The notes: generated by a model not told the origin, from the sequence alone. Positions 1-9,038 are shown, counted from the stretch's first letter. The stretch is 49,844 nt of DNA from Desulfovibrio litoralis DSM 11393 (GCF_900143255.1 NZ_FRDI01000011.1:1-49844), one strand, 5' to 3'. Translations and numbers: made by a program.

Positions 1-115
1 ATAACTGTACAGTTCGAATCAACTAATTGAATCGACTGACTAAAACTCTTAAACTATTTTTTTTAGAATGTTTTCTAACCGAAGTTAAAAAACTATTTTC
101 CCAACTCGCTATTTA

Positions 116-128
116 ATTGTCAAAGAAC
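116..128 (-). promoter_or_regulatory. boxA-like antitermination site
   Basis: On the minus strand this reads GTTCTTTGACAAT, followed by TAAATAGCGAGTTGGG. It resembles the boxA (NusB/NusE binding) element found ahead of 16S or 23S rRNA genes in many proteobacteria. It points left, toward the window edge. Confidence 0.5.
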
Positions 129-236
129 TAATTCTAAATTAAAACGTTAAAACCTAATTATCTTAAATAATTACGAACTCAACATAAAAACTTAATCTCT
201 CTTTCCGCTCCAACTTTTCGTGAAACGCGAAAGTTC

Positions 237-265
237 TTTTTGCCAAACTTATTGAAACTTGTCAA
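237..265 (-). promoter_or_regulatory. Possible proximal rrn promoter
   Basis: A perfect TTGACA (minus strand, 260-265) is preceded by an A/T tract at about 266-300. The -10 position 17 nt downstream is poor (CAAAAA), so this may be a weak or differently spaced promoter. Confidence 0.3.
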
Positions 266-577
266 CATCTTTTTTATTTTTTTTTAATCTTTTTTTCAAA
301 GCTTTCAAAGCCAGAAAAACAAACTAATCACTTAACATAAAAAAGCTAGACCAAAATCATATTCTTTATCTAAAAAACATATATCTCAATAAATCAAATT
401 AGTTACATAAAAAAACAAATAAACCTGCTTCAATATATCGCTAAGATAATTAAAAGCAAACCTATTTGCATCTTAAAAAAATCTAATCTTTAAAATATAC
501 TCTAATAATTTGATAACAAAGAACATTTTTGAAATTCGCACCAACGCCGAACTCATTCTTCGTCAGTGCGAGAAATG

Positions 578-606
578 CTTCTATGTGTTTTATCAAAAAA
601 CGTCAA
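578..606 (-). promoter_or_regulatory. Candidate distal rrn promoter with UP element
   Basis: On the minus strand TTGACG (601-606), a 17-nt spacer and TAGAAG (578-583) follow an A-rich tract at 607-640. A GC-richer stretch comes immediately downstream, as is common at stable-RNA promoters. Confidence 0.4.
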
Positions 607-772
607 GCACTTTTTTAATCTTTTTTTTATTTTTTTTGAGAAAAATGTTTGAAACTTTTAGGAAAAAGAAAGGTTTGTAGAAATTTAACTTGTTATTTAA
701 ACAACTTAACTACAAAACACTTTTAAAACAATTTCTAAAAAAAATTGATACTCTACAGAAGAAGATTAGCTG

Positions 773-801
773 TTGACAAGTTGTATGAAAAAATTAAGAC
801 T
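773..801 (+). promoter_or_regulatory. Candidate promoter for the glycosyltransferase
   Basis: TTGACA (773-778), 17-nt spacer, then AAGACT (796-801), a weak -10. The start codon follows 36 nt later. Confidence 0.3.
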
Positions 802-837
802 AAACTTAAGTTTTATACAAACAATTAAAGGTAACAT

Positions 838-1896
838 ATGCACATCATTATTTTTAGTTCATCAACAAATAGAAGTGGCGGAACCCGCCAAGCCGCATAT
901 CAAGCCAAGGCTCTCACGGAACTTGGACATAATGTTGTTTTTTTAATTCCTGAAACTTCTCAAATGTGGAACGAAACCGGCGAAACTTATTGGAAAAAGC
1001 TACCGACCGACCCTAAAAAATGGCGTAATGTAATCGAGTCTTACTTTCCAGACAATGAGCCTGCAATTGTACACGCATTTCATAATAAAGCCGTTAAGCT
1101 AGCGTCTTGGTGGGGGCTTTTTTGGCGAAAGAAAAAAGTGATTTGTGTTTCGCATCGTGGCGTAATCTTTCGCCCAAACAACCCCTTGCCTTATTTATCG
1201 CCTGGGCTTGCCATGGTTATTCCAAATTCGCTAGCCTGTGTGAAAAAGTTAAATTGGCATTGTCCAAAAAATAAAATACACTTTGTGCAAAATGGTATTC
1301 CGCTTGAACGTCTAACCCCTTCAAAATCTATTGAGGAAATAAAGACAGAGTTTGCAATTAAGCCGTCGGAGTTTTTATTTTGTTCTATCGGAAACAACAC
1401 ACCTGTTAAGGGTGGAGATATTCTCTTAGAAGCCTTTGCCAAAGCAAAATTAGCAAACACAAAGCTCATCTTAATTGGCTTTTCACGAGAGAAATATTTA
1501 CCCATCGCTCAAAAATTAGAGATTGAAGACAAATGTATTTTTGTAGGGCATCAAGAAAACGTCAGTAACTATCTTCAAGTAAGCGATGCGTTTATTTTTC
1601 CGTCAAGAGGTATGGATTCAAGCCCAAACACTTTGCTCGAAGCCATTTGCATGGGACTTCCGATAGTGGCTTGCAGTGTTGGCGGAGTTCCTGAAATTAT
1701 TGATGGAAACGGCTTGATTACACCTATAGAAGATACTAGCGCCTTAGCAAAAGCTCTTATTACTTTGCGTAATGATCCGGAACTGTGTGCAAAATTTGCA
1801 CAACGTAGCAAGGAGTTAAGAGAACGTTTTGATATAAAGACAAGAGCAAAGTCATTGGAAAAGATTTATCAAAATTTAATTTCACGCTTAAAATAA
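838..1896 (+). CDS. GT4-family glycosyltransferase
   Basis: Retaining GT-B glycosyltransferase of 352 residues, probably moving a sugar from a nucleotide donor onto a lipopolysaccharide or other glycan acceptor at the cytoplasmic face. The N-terminal Rossmann half has the glycine-rich RSGGTRQAA loop. The C-terminal half has the family-4 region PSRGMDSSPNTLLEAICMG with the paired-glutamate donor site, then GVPEIID. The length fits the family. The ATG follows AAAGGTAAC. The gene stands alone, with no neighbouring polysaccharide genes, so neither donor nor acceptor can be named. It ends next to a copy of the interspersed repeat. Confidence 0.8.
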   Translation: MHIIIFSSSTNRSGGTRQAAYQAKALTELGHNVVFLIPETSQMWNETGETYWKKLPTDPKKWRNVIESYFPDNEPAIVHAFHNKAVKLASWWGLFWRKKKVICVSHRGVIFRPNNPLPYLSPGLAMVIPNSLACVKKLNWHCPKNKIHFVQNGIPLERLTPSKSIEEIKTEFAIKPSEFLFCSIGNNTPVKGGDILLEAFAKAKLANTKLILIGFSREKYLPIAQKLEIEDKCIFVGHQENVSNYLQVSDAFIFPSRGMDSSPNTLLEAICMGLPIVACSVGGVPEIIDGNGLITPIEDTSALAKALITLRNDPELCAKFAQRSKELRERFDIKTRAKSLEKIYQNLISRLK

Positions 1897-1924
1897 AAAC
1901 AAGATTGATAAATCATTCCCATTT

Positions 1925-2019
1925 AAGACTATTATAATACTCTGTTTTGCATACTTTTTTCATCGTTTTATATAGTGTCTTTCTCTCAATGATCACTATG
2001 AGACTATTATGCAAGTATC
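1925..2019 (+). repeat. Interspersed repeat, copy A (internally deleted)
   Basis: It starts AAGACTATTATAATACTCTG and continues with the family head (TTTTGC...CTTTTTTCATCGTTTTAT). It then jumps straight to the family tail (AGTGTCTTTCTCTC...GAGACTATTATGCAA), lacking the middle of the full copy at 19171-19446. It sits between two convergent genes. Confidence 0.6.
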
Positions 2020-2031
2020 CTTTTATAAAAT

Positions 2032-2060
2032 GAAAAAAGGACAGGCAAAAACCTGTCCTC
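2032..2060 (-). terminator. Rho-independent terminator of the lipoprotein gene
   Basis: AGGACAGG (2038-2045) pairs with CCTGTCCT (2052-2059) around a 6-nt loop. On the minus strand it is followed by a run of Ts (2033-2038). Confidence 0.85.
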
Positions 2061-2079
2061 TTCCCTACCCCATTGTCTG

Positions 2080-2895
2080 CTACCGTCTATGACGAGTAGA
2101 AGAAAGTTTTGTCGGTGGTGCGTTTGGATCAATACGCACGCCGCCACCGGCTCTAATTTGTGCATCAACTATTCTATCTATTTCTTCGGAAGTTCTGGCA
2201 GAACTCATCAAAACACCGCGATTAATCGGCATAGTCTCTGGTTCTTTAGGTTTAAAAGCATTATTGCGAATTGCGTAATGTTCCCACAACGACTCGGCTG
2301 TCCCCGTTCCGCCATTTCCACCTACAAATCCGTTATCAGTATTTTGAAACAAAAAAGCATCTTCGTTTCCGGCAAAATAAGTACCTGATTTTTGCATAAC
2401 ATAACGGTTATTATAAACCATGCGAGCCGTAATCATCACTTCAATTCCCTGACGAGAAGGAATATTTAACCTATATACGGAAAAGGTTAGGCTTACACTA
2501 TCAAATTCAGGTTGTTCAGATACTTGTAAACCACGAGAAACCAACTCGGTTTTTAACAAATTGAAAAACGCTTTAGGGAAAGCCCTGTTTTGAGGAGTAG
2601 GCAAACACAAAGGTTTTGCCATAAGCTCGGGGCGATATTCGAGAGCCCTACGCACGGAACTAGCAATATCAGCCGCAACAACATGCCAACGTCCAACGTT
2701 TGCGATATTGCTTCCGCTGTCTGCCAAAGTTCCAATAGGGCGGTCAAAACCGCGCGGGGTATCCGAAGCCTCGACAAAAGTCGAGCAACCCGCCAAAAAT
2801 AAAGCACTCAATAATAAAATGAGTACGGGAACCAAAACAAAATTTACAACACGGGCGATTACACCATGTTTACGGCGAGAAAATATTTTCCTCAT
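2080..2895 (-). CDS. Putative lipoprotein of unknown function
   Basis: 271 residues. A basic N-terminus (residues 1-15) and a hydrophobic stretch (about 17-33) lead to a lipobox, LAGC, with Cys37, so the product should be a lipidated envelope protein processed by Lgt and signal peptidase II. The mature part has no motif I recognise. It contains a Gly-rich patch (GGNGGTGT) and a basic C-terminus (STRHRR). The long cytoplasmic N-region is unusual for a lipoprotein signal, but no later Met precedes the lipobox. The start is supported by AAGGA upstream. It is a single-gene unit with its own terminator. Confidence 0.65.
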   Translation of the reverse strand: MRKIFSRRKHGVIARVVNFVLVPVLILLLSALFLAGCSTFVEASDTPRGFDRPIGTLADSGSNIANVGRWHVVAADIASSVRRALEYRPELMAKPLCLPTPQNRAFPKAFFNLLKTELVSRGLQVSEQPEFDSVSLTFSVYRLNIPSRQGIEVMITARMVYNNRYVMQKSGTYFAGNEDAFLFQNTDNGFVGGNGGTGTAESLWEHYAIRNNAFKPKEPETMPINRGVLMSSARTSEEIDRIVDAQIRAGGGVRIDPNAPPTKLSSTRHRR

Positions 2896-3267
2896 TTCAC
2901 TATCCTTGTGGTGTGAGGTCTGGAAGTCATTAACAAAAAGTTAACTGTTGCCTCTTTATAAGGAAACAACCATAATAATTTACAATTACACACTTTTCTT
3001 CAACAACAAATAACTTTATAACTTTATCAGTTCTTCAACTGAGTCAAAAAAGAATATCGTCAACATCTATTTTTTTCTTTAGGTATATTTTATTTTTATT
3101 CCGCTTAAAACTATCAAAAAAACCATTAATTTCACAATAAAAAGTCTTAAAACCCTTACTCTTTGAGGTTTTTATCTATTGTTGCACGTTTTAACTCTTT
3201 ATGACATAATAACAAAAAAGACGAATTAAAAACTTTATACTAATAGCCTTAAAAGCTCGGATATTAT
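2896..3267. other. Divergent intergenic region
   Basis: About 370 bp with no gene. It must hold promoters for both flanking genes. Rightward, TTGCAC (3182-3187) and CATAAT (3205-3210) are spaced by 17 nt. Leftward, TTGACG lies near 3055-3060 (minus strand), behind an A-rich tract and the same GATGTTGAC context as the site at 260-270. Neither is a strong match. Confidence 0.35.
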
Positions 3268-4332
3268 ATGCAAAGTCTCTATATCGCCTCAACAACCACC
3301 AAAACGGGAAAAAATTTAATTACCCTTGCCCTTGGAGTAATCTTACAGCGTCAAGGAACAAAACTCGGATATTTTAAACCAATCGGCGATATCCCAACCC
3401 TCACAGACGAAAAACTTGGCGATAGCGATGCCCTTTTAACCCAAGAGGTTTTAGGACAAAACATTAATGCCGATATTTTAAGTCCTGTGGTGATTTCATC
3501 AAATTTAAGAGCCACTCCTTTTGGACTTGACTCTAAAACAACTCAAGAAAAAATTCAAAAAGCTTATCAAGAAATCGCTAAAGATAACGACATGACCTTG
3601 GTTGAAGGTTACGGAAGCTTTCCCGCCTCCGGCTTTTTTTGTGGGTCAGATGCGATTTCTTTGGTTAATTCACTAAATCTGAAAGTTATTTTAGTAGAAA
3701 AAGTAGGGCAAACTCCAAACTATGATGCGATCTTATATGCCAAATATCTTTTAAAAGATTCGCTGATCGGGGTTATTTTAAACGACCTTAAAGAAAATGT
3801 TTACAGAGACACAAACGAACTTTTAATCCCTTTTTTAAACAAAAGAGGAATTAATATCTTAGGTTGTGTTCCCCACGAACCCGAACTCGCCTCAATAAAA
3901 GCAACAGAACTTGTTAAAGGCTTAAAAGGTCAACTTGTGGCCGGTAATGCCAATATGGCAAGTAAAGTAAAAGGCTTTTTAATCGGAACAATGCAAGTAG
4001 ACAACTTTATGTCTCACCTTGCAAAACAAAACAATATTGCCGTTATTGCCGGCGGAGACAGAACCGATATACAAATTATGGCACTGCAAGGGAACTGCTC
4101 TTGTTTGGTTTTAACGGGTAATATGACTCCATCAGAACTCGTCAGAACCAAAGCCGATAAAACAGGAATTCCAATTATTGTAGTGAAAGAAGATACTTAT
4201 ACAGTCGCACGCAATATGGAAAGAATTCTAAAAGGACAAAAACTGGAAGATTTGAATAAAATAAAAATAGCCGTAGATTTAATTATGCAACATGTAGATA
4301 TAGATAAAATAAGTAAACATCTTGCCATGTAA
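3268..4332 (+). CDS. BioD-like/DRTGG protein (Pta N-terminal-like)
   Basis: 354 residues resembling the stand-alone N-terminal, non-catalytic part of phosphotransacetylase. A P-loop-like start (STTTKTGKN, about residues 8-16) belongs to a dethiobiotin-synthetase-like ATPase fold. The second half (VKGFLIGTMQVDNFMSHL and later) fits a DRTGG domain, a presumed regulatory module. The catalytic phosphotransacetylase domain is absent. In Desulfovibrio vulgaris a gene of this type lies between ackA and the two LUD genes of the organic-acid oxidation region. Here the same three-gene order is kept but pta and ackA are not upstream. It is likely co-transcribed with the next gene (10-nt gap). Confidence 0.7.
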   Translation: MQSLYIASTTTKTGKNLITLALGVILQRQGTKLGYFKPIGDIPTLTDEKLGDSDALLTQEVLGQNINADILSPVVISSNLRATPFGLDSKTTQEKIQKAYQEIAKDNDMTLVEGYGSFPASGFFCGSDAISLVNSLNLKVILVEKVGQTPNYDAILYAKYLLKDSLIGVILNDLKENVYRDTNELLIPFLNKRGINILGCVPHEPELASIKATELVKGLKGQLVAGNANMASKVKGFLIGTMQVDNFMSHLAKQNNIAVIAGGDRTDIQIMALQGNCSCLVLTGNMTPSELVRTKADKTGIPIIVVKEDTYTVARNMERILKGQKLEDLNKIKIAVDLIMQHVDIDKISKHLAM

Positions 4333-4342
4333 GGAAGAAAAA

Positions 4343-4978
4343 ATGACAAAAACAAAAATAGAAAAAGTCGCTTTATTTAAAGAAAAAGCCACAGCAGTTA
4401 ACGCCACAGTAACTGAAGCCGCCAATATAGATGCCGCTTTGGCTTATGCAATGGACGTATGCCACAAAAAAGAAGCCTGTCAGTTATTACTTTCGGGTTG
4501 TGAACATGAACTTTCAGAAAAAGCTCAAAATTCTTGTGATGTTGCGTCTCAAAATGTTAAAATAATTGCCGGAGTTAACCTACCTCAAGATATTTATGAA
4601 AAACTTCAACAAACAGGCAGTGAAAATAACTTCAACGTAATTAACAATGGCTTAAGAAAACATCTTAGCGGTTTTGATATAACAGTAAGCTTGGGCAATA
4701 TGGCAATAGCCGAAACAGGTTCAATAGTCTGTGATTATTCAAGCGAAGATGAAAGAATAGCCACTATGCTCTGTGAAATTCATATTGTCTTGTTACCAAA
4801 GTCTAATATTTACGCTGATTCTTTTGAACTCGAACCTGAACTAACTAAACTGATGAAAGAGGGTCCTCGCTACATCAGCTTTATCTCAGGGCCAAGTCGC
4901 ACGGCTGATATAGAAAGAGTTTTGGCAATCGGCGTTCACGGACCACTTGAAGTTCACATTATTTTATTGGAGGACTAA
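4343..4978 (+). CDS. lutC: LUD-domain protein, lactate oxidation (LutC/LldG-like)
   Basis: 211 residues. An LUD (lactate utilization) domain is recognisable from the C-terminal half: SLGNMAIAETGSIVCDYSS and HIVLLPKSNI, with a closing GVHGPLEVHIILLED. Proteins of this family work with LutA/LutB-type Fe-S proteins in L-lactate oxidation to pyruvate. The start at 4343 is preferred because AAGGAAG sits 5-6 nt upstream. A TTG 21 nt earlier would overlap the upstream gene and swallow the ribosome-binding site. Only 3 nt separate it from the next gene. Confidence 0.8.
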   Translation: MTKTKIEKVALFKEKATAVNATVTEAANIDAALAYAMDVCHKKEACQLLLSGCEHELSEKAQNSCDVASQNVKIIAGVNLPQDIYEKLQQTGSENNFNVINNGLRKHLSGFDITVSLGNMAIAETGSIVCDYSSEDERIATMLCEIHIVLLPKSNIYADSFELEPELTKLMKEGPRYISFISGPSRTADIERVLAIGVHGPLEVHIILLED

Positions 4979-4981
4979 ACC

Positions 4982-7135
4982 ATGCAGACAGATATAAAAA
5001 ATTTAAAAGAATATCATAAAGAAATACAAGAATCTTTAGATGACCAGTTTTTAAGAAAAAGTATGGATAACTACGCCGTGGCTTATAGATCGGCTCGCCA
5101 GGCTCTTTTGCAAAACGTTGATATTAAAGAAATGATCGACGACATAATAGAATCAAAAGACAAAGCTATTCAAGACAACGCCAAATTACTTAAACAATTT
5201 ACGGAAATGGCAGAAAAAAACGGCGTTAAAGTACACTTTGCTAAAAACGCTAAAGAAGCTAACGAGATTATTGCAAAAATAGCAAAAGACAATAATTGCA
5301 AAACGGCAATCAAATCTAAATCAATGACTGCCGAAGAAACTCTTTTAAACCACGCCCTTGAAGAACAAGGCATGAAAGTAACCGAAACAGACCTTGGCGA
5401 ATGGATCATTCAATTAAGAAAAGAAGGTCCTTCCCACATGGTTATGCCGGCTATTCACCTTTCTCGTTACCAAGTTAAAGACTTATTTACCAACGTAACC
5501 AAAAAGCAACAAGATTCCGACATTCAAAAACTGGTTAAAGTCGCCAGACGTGAACTTAGAGAAAAGTTTGTCGGGGCAGATATGGGAATTTCGGGTGCAA
5601 ACTTTGCAATCGCCGAAACAGGCACTATAGGTCTATGTACAAACGAAGGAAACGCTCGTTTAACCACAACCCTACCTAAAGTCCATGTTGCTTTGATCGG
5701 AATAGAAAAACTAGTTCCAACGCTGCATGAAGCCTTACAAATTGTAAGAATCTTGCCTAAAAACGCTACCTGCCAAAATATTACTTCTTATGTTACCATG
5801 ATTACCGGAGCCAATGAGTGTGCAACCGGACCTAACGGTAAAAAAGAAATGCACATTGTATTTTTGGACAACGGTCGTTCAGAAATGGCAAAAGACCCTC
5901 TGTTTGCAACGGTATTGCGTTGTGTGCGTTGTGGTGCTTGCGCTAACGTTTGTCCGGTTTATCGATTGGTTGGCGGACACAAAATGAGCTATATTTATAT
6001 TGGAGCGATAGGTTTAATTTTAACTTATTTCTTCAACGGAGCTGATACTGCTAAAAATTTGGTTCAAAACTGTATCAACTGTGAAGCTTGTAAAAATGTT
6101 TGTGCCGCCGGAATAGACCTTCCAAGAGTTATTCTTGAAGTTAGAGCCAGAATTTTAGACGAAACCGGTCATACCTTTGAAGGGACTTTATTAAATAAAG
6201 TATTAAAAAATCGTAAATTATTTCATTCATTATTGCGTTTTGCCAAATGGGCTCAAAAACCGGTTACCGGCGGAACTCCATATTTAAGACACTTGCCTGA
6301 TTTATTTATGAAAGGTCAAGGTTTTAAAGCCCTTCCCGCTATCGCCGACAAACCGTTTCGTGATATGTGGGAAGAAATTCGCCCGCAAGTAAAAGGAACA
6401 CCAAGCCTAAAGGTTGCTATCTTCTCAGGTTGTGTCCAAGACTTTGTTTATCCCGAACAAGTTAAAGCGGCAATGGAAGTTATCGCCAGCAAAAACGTAG
6501 AACTTTTCTTCCCAATGGATCAAACTTGTTGCGGTTTACCTGTTTTAACAATGGGTGAAAAAGATGCGGCTTTTGCTGTTGCCGAACAAAATATTAAAGC
6601 TTTTGACGATACGCAATATGATTATATCGTAACCATGTGTGCTTCTTGTGCCTCTCACTTGAAAAACAATTACCCACATATCTGTGAAAAAACCAAGTTA
6701 GCACCAAAAGTCAATGCTTTTACTTCAAAAGTAATAGATTTCAGCTCTCTGGTGCATGACGTACTCGGTATTAAAAAAGAAAGCTTTAACGCATCAAGCG
6801 ATACCGTTGCCTACCACGCCCCTTGCCACCTTTGTCGTGGCTTAGACGTGCATGAAGCACCTCGAAACATGATAAAAGACAGCGGGGCAAGCTATGTTCC
6901 CACCGCTGAAGAAGAAGTTTGTTGCGGGTTTGGCGGAAGCTATTCCGTTAAATTCCCTGAGATATCCGCCGCCAACCTCGAGCGTAAACTCAACCAATAT
7001 GAAGCCGCCGGTGCAACAACGCTTGTTACCGATTGTCCCGGTTGTGTTTTACAACTTAGAGGCGGAGAAGTAAAACGAGGTAATCGGATTGAAGTAAAAC
7101 ATATTGCCGAATTACTTGCAAAAAACTTGAAATAA
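4982..7135 (+). CDS. lutB: Fused LUD/iron-sulfur/CCG L-lactate dehydrogenase subunit (LutB-LutA type)
   Basis: 717 residues joining what are two proteins in Bacillus (LutB and LutA). Residues about 60-300 form a LUD domain (FAIAETGTIGLCTNEGNARL). Two ferredoxin-type motifs follow, C314-x2-C317-x2-C320-x3-C324-P and C364-x2-C367-x2-C370-x3-C374. The C-terminal half has two CCG cysteine-rich domains with CCGLP near 516 and CCGFGGSYS near 647. The expected role is cytoplasmic L-lactate oxidation with electrons passed through the clusters. The start has an upstream GGAGG. It forms an operon with the two preceding genes and ends at a strong terminator. Confidence 0.85.
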   Translation: MQTDIKNLKEYHKEIQESLDDQFLRKSMDNYAVAYRSARQALLQNVDIKEMIDDIIESKDKAIQDNAKLLKQFTEMAEKNGVKVHFAKNAKEANEIIAKIAKDNNCKTAIKSKSMTAEETLLNHALEEQGMKVTETDLGEWIIQLRKEGPSHMVMPAIHLSRYQVKDLFTNVTKKQQDSDIQKLVKVARRELREKFVGADMGISGANFAIAETGTIGLCTNEGNARLTTTLPKVHVALIGIEKLVPTLHEALQIVRILPKNATCQNITSYVTMITGANECATGPNGKKEMHIVFLDNGRSEMAKDPLFATVLRCVRCGACANVCPVYRLVGGHKMSYIYIGAIGLILTYFFNGADTAKNLVQNCINCEACKNVCAAGIDLPRVILEVRARILDETGHTFEGTLLNKVLKNRKLFHSLLRFAKWAQKPVTGGTPYLRHLPDLFMKGQGFKALPAIADKPFRDMWEEIRPQVKGTPSLKVAIFSGCVQDFVYPEQVKAAMEVIASKNVELFFPMDQTCCGLPVLTMGEKDAAFAVAEQNIKAFDDTQYDYIVTMCASCASHLKNNYPHICEKTKLAPKVNAFTSKVIDFSSLVHDVLGIKKESFNASSDTVAYHAPCHLCRGLDVHEAPRNMIKDSGASYVPTAEEEVCCGFGGSYSVKFPEISAANLERKLNQYEAAGATTLVTDCPGCVLQLRGGEVKRGNRIEVKHIAELLAKNLK

Positions 7136-7160
7136 CAAACTAAATCAAACCACAACAAAA

Positions 7161-7199
7161 AAACACGAAGGGGGCGTTTACTCCTTCGTGTTTTTCTTT
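7161..7199 (+). terminator. Terminator of the lactate operon
   Basis: AAACACGAAGG (7161-7171) pairs with CCTTCGTGTTT (7183-7193), an 11-bp stem with an 11-nt loop, followed by TTTTTCTTT. Confidence 0.9.
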
Positions 7200-7217
7200 A
7201 AACATAAAACTTGTAAA

Positions 7218-7322
7218 AAGACATTTTGCATAGTTTTTTCATCATTTTAAATTCTGTTCGTGCAAAGAATAAAACATTTTAAATTATAAACCTTGCTCAT
7301 TTTACAGAAAAAAATTTCAATA
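7218..7322 (+). repeat. Interspersed repeat, copy B (degenerate)
   Basis: A decayed head part of the repeat family: AAGACATTTTGCATAG, then TTTTTTCATCATTTTAAATT and CTCATTTTACAGAAAAA, in the same order as in the full copy at 19171-19446. The tail half is missing. Confidence 0.5.
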
Positions 7323-7396
7323 AAACCGATAAAGAGACCTTGAATTTATTATTTTAATCAATATACTTTACCTATTAAAAACAATAAGGAGAACTC

Positions 7397-7906
7397 ATGT
7401 CTAACCCCGTAGTATTAATGGAAACCAGCTCAGGCGACATATTAATTGAACTCTTTGAAGACAAAGCCCCGGAAACCGTAAAAAACTTTTTATCTTATGT
7501 GGACGAAGGCTTTTACAGCAATACAATTTTTCACCGTGTAATCAAAAACTTTATGATTCAAGGTGGCGGTTATTCCATGCGTCTTGAAGAAAAAACCACA
7601 AAAGCTCCAATAAAAAACGAAGCCGATAACGGTGAAAAAAATCTTACCGGAACAATTGCCATGGCAAGAACCGCCGCACCTCACAGTGCAACCGCTCAAT
7701 TTTACATCAATGTCGCCGATAATGCCTTTTTAGATCATCGTAGCACGGCAGATTCAGAATATGGTTATTGTGTATTCGGAAAAGTAATTGACGGAATAGA
7801 TAATGTGAACAAAATTCAAAAATTAAAAACAAAACCACAAGGTATGCATGATGATGTTCCGACGGAATCTGTGCTTATCACCAATGTTTCACGTTTTGAA
7901 GTTTAA
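7397..7906 (+). CDS. ppiB: Peptidyl-prolyl cis-trans isomerase, cyclophilin type
   Basis: 169 residues, the size of a cytoplasmic single-domain cyclophilin, with no signal peptide. Family signatures are [15 protein letters not shown] (catalytic Arg and the Phe-Met-Gln segment), [22 protein letters not shown] and [12 protein letters not shown]. It catalyses prolyl bond isomerisation during protein folding. The ATG follows AAGGAGAACTC. It is monocistronic, with a terminator 30 nt downstream. Confidence 0.93.
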   Translation: MSNPVVLMETSSGDILIELFEDKAPETVKNFLSYVDEGFYSNTIFHRVIKNFMIQGGGYSMRLEEKTTKAPIKNEADNGEKNLTGTIAMARTAAPHSATAQFYINVADNAFLDHRSTADSEYGYCVFGKVIDGIDNVNKIQKLKTKPQGMHDDVPTESVLITNVSRFEV

Positions 7907-7936
7907 TTAATCGTTATTTACAAAAAAAGTTTAAGA

Positions 7937-7980
7937 AAAACTCCACAGTCGCTTTTATTTAAAGAAACTGTGGAGTTTTA
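7937..7980 (+). terminator. Terminator of ppiB
   Basis: AAAACTCCACAGT (7937-7949) pairs with ACTGTGGAGTTTT (7967-7979). The stem is 13 bp. With A and T ends it may serve both strands, including the convergent folD. Confidence 0.85.
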
Positions 7981-8029
7981 AGGTTTATCGACTTTAATTT
8001 TTTGACTGATTTATACAAAACTATATTAA

Positions 8030-8884
8030 TTATAATTGATTACGCCATTTACAAGCTTGAATTGTACTAAACAAAAGTTCGGCAATCGTCATTGGACCTA
8101 TTCCGCCGGGAACGGGAGTAATCGCACTCACCTTATCTTTTACATCTTCAAAATCACAATCGCCACAAAGCCCCGAGGTTGTACGATTAATTCCAATATC
8201 TATAACTACCGCACCTTCTTTGATCATATCTTTTTTAATAAAGCGTGGTTTACCAAGTGCCAAAAATAAAAAATCAGCTTCACGACACTCAGCCCCAAGG
8301 TCTTTTGTTCCACTATGACAAACCGTTACGGTTGCGTTAATTGTCGGAGCCGCCAACATCATTGCCAATGGTTTTCCGACAATATTACTGCGTCCGACTA
8401 CAACAGCCTTCTTACCCGCAGGGTTAAGACCATAATGAGCCAATAAACGCAAAGAACCGGACGGAGTACAGGGACGTAAACCGGGTAAACCCAAAGCCAA
8501 ACGCCCCATATTGATCGGGTGAAAACCGTCAACATCTTTTTCAGGCAAGATACGTTCAAGGCAAGCCTGAGAATCTAAATGACCGGGGAGTGGAAGTTGC
8601 AATAAAATTCCATCAACATTATCATCGGCATTTAACTTGTCAATCAGAGCCTCAAGCTCTTTTTGGCTTGTTTCAATTTCCAAACGATAAACCATAGAAT
8701 TTAAACCCGCCTCGAGTGCGGCTTTTTCTTTCGCTCTAACATAAACCTGAGAAGCCGGGTCATTACCAACTAGTACAACCGCCAACCCGGGGGTGCGTGC
8801 AATTTGGCGAGATAAATTTTGAACTTCTACTGCCAAACCCATGCGTAAAGTTGCGGCTGTTCCTTTACCGTCTAACAAAATCAT
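8030..8884 (-). CDS. folD: Methylenetetrahydrofolate dehydrogenase / cyclohydrolase
   Basis: 284 residues, full length. It interconverts 5,10-methylene-THF and 10-formyl-THF in one-carbon metabolism. Signatures seen: VGNDPASQVYVRAKEKA with the active-site lysine region, ILLQLPLPGHLD, DVDGFHPINMGRLALG, the Rossmann loop VVGRSNIVGKPLA, and PVPGGIGPMTIAELL at the C-terminus. The start has AAGGAT 8 nt upstream. It lies downstream of eno on the same strand, but a hairpin between them suggests separate transcription. Confidence 0.95.
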   Translation of the reverse strand: MILLDGKGTAATLRMGLAVEVQNLSRQIARTPGLAVVLVGNDPASQVYVRAKEKAALEAGLNSMVYRLEIETSQKELEALIDKLNADDNVDGILLQLPLPGHLDSQACLERILPEKDVDGFHPINMGRLALGLPGLRPCTPSGSLRLLAHYGLNPAGKKAVVVGRSNIVGKPLAMMLAAPTINATVTVCHSGTKDLGAECREADFLFLALGKPRFIKKDMIKEGAVVIDIGINRTTSGLCGDCDFEDVKDKVSAITPVPGGIGPMTIAELLFSTIQACKWRNQL

Positions 8885-8922
8885 AAATATATCCTTAAAT
8901 TAATTTGCAAAAATAATATTTT

Positions 8923-8965
8923 AAAAACAGAACCACCACAAACGCAGATGCTTTGCAGTGGTTCT
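8923..8965 (-). terminator. Terminator of eno
   Basis: AGAACCAC (8929-8936) pairs with GTGGTTCT (8958-8965). On the minus strand this is followed by GTTTTTAAAATATT. A second, smaller hairpin (TTTAAGCTT 8982-8990 / AAGCTTAAA 8998-9006) lies between this and the eno stop. Confidence 0.65.
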
Positions 8966-9038
8966 TTAAAAGTATACTTATTTTAAGCTTATTTTACAAG
9001 CTTAAATAAACCAACCTTATCTAAAATATAAACGGTTC

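Larger units (their letters stand above)
1..640 (-). promoter_or_regulatory. Probable rRNA operon promoter and leader (rRNA lies off the left edge)
   Basis: No protein gene is visible. Read on the minus strand, the stretch has two TTGAC-type -35 boxes, each preceded by a long A/T tract like an UP element, then a boxA-like sequence at 116-128, and it ends at the window edge with a palindrome (ACTGTACAGT, 4-13). This order (UP element, promoter, boxA, then the rRNA) is the usual one for bacterial rrn leaders. The rRNA itself is not in the window, so this is inference. A small hairpin (AACTTT...AAAGTT, about 213-235) lies in the leader. Confidence 0.5.

Noticed and set aside
1-837. Replication origin
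   Set aside because: It is AT-rich, but I found no DnaA boxes (TTATCCACA type), and the promoter/boxA order fits an rRNA leader better.
4322-4342. TTG start for the LUD protein
   Set aside because: It overlaps the upstream gene and the ribosome-binding site; ATG 4343 has AAGGAAG at proper spacing.
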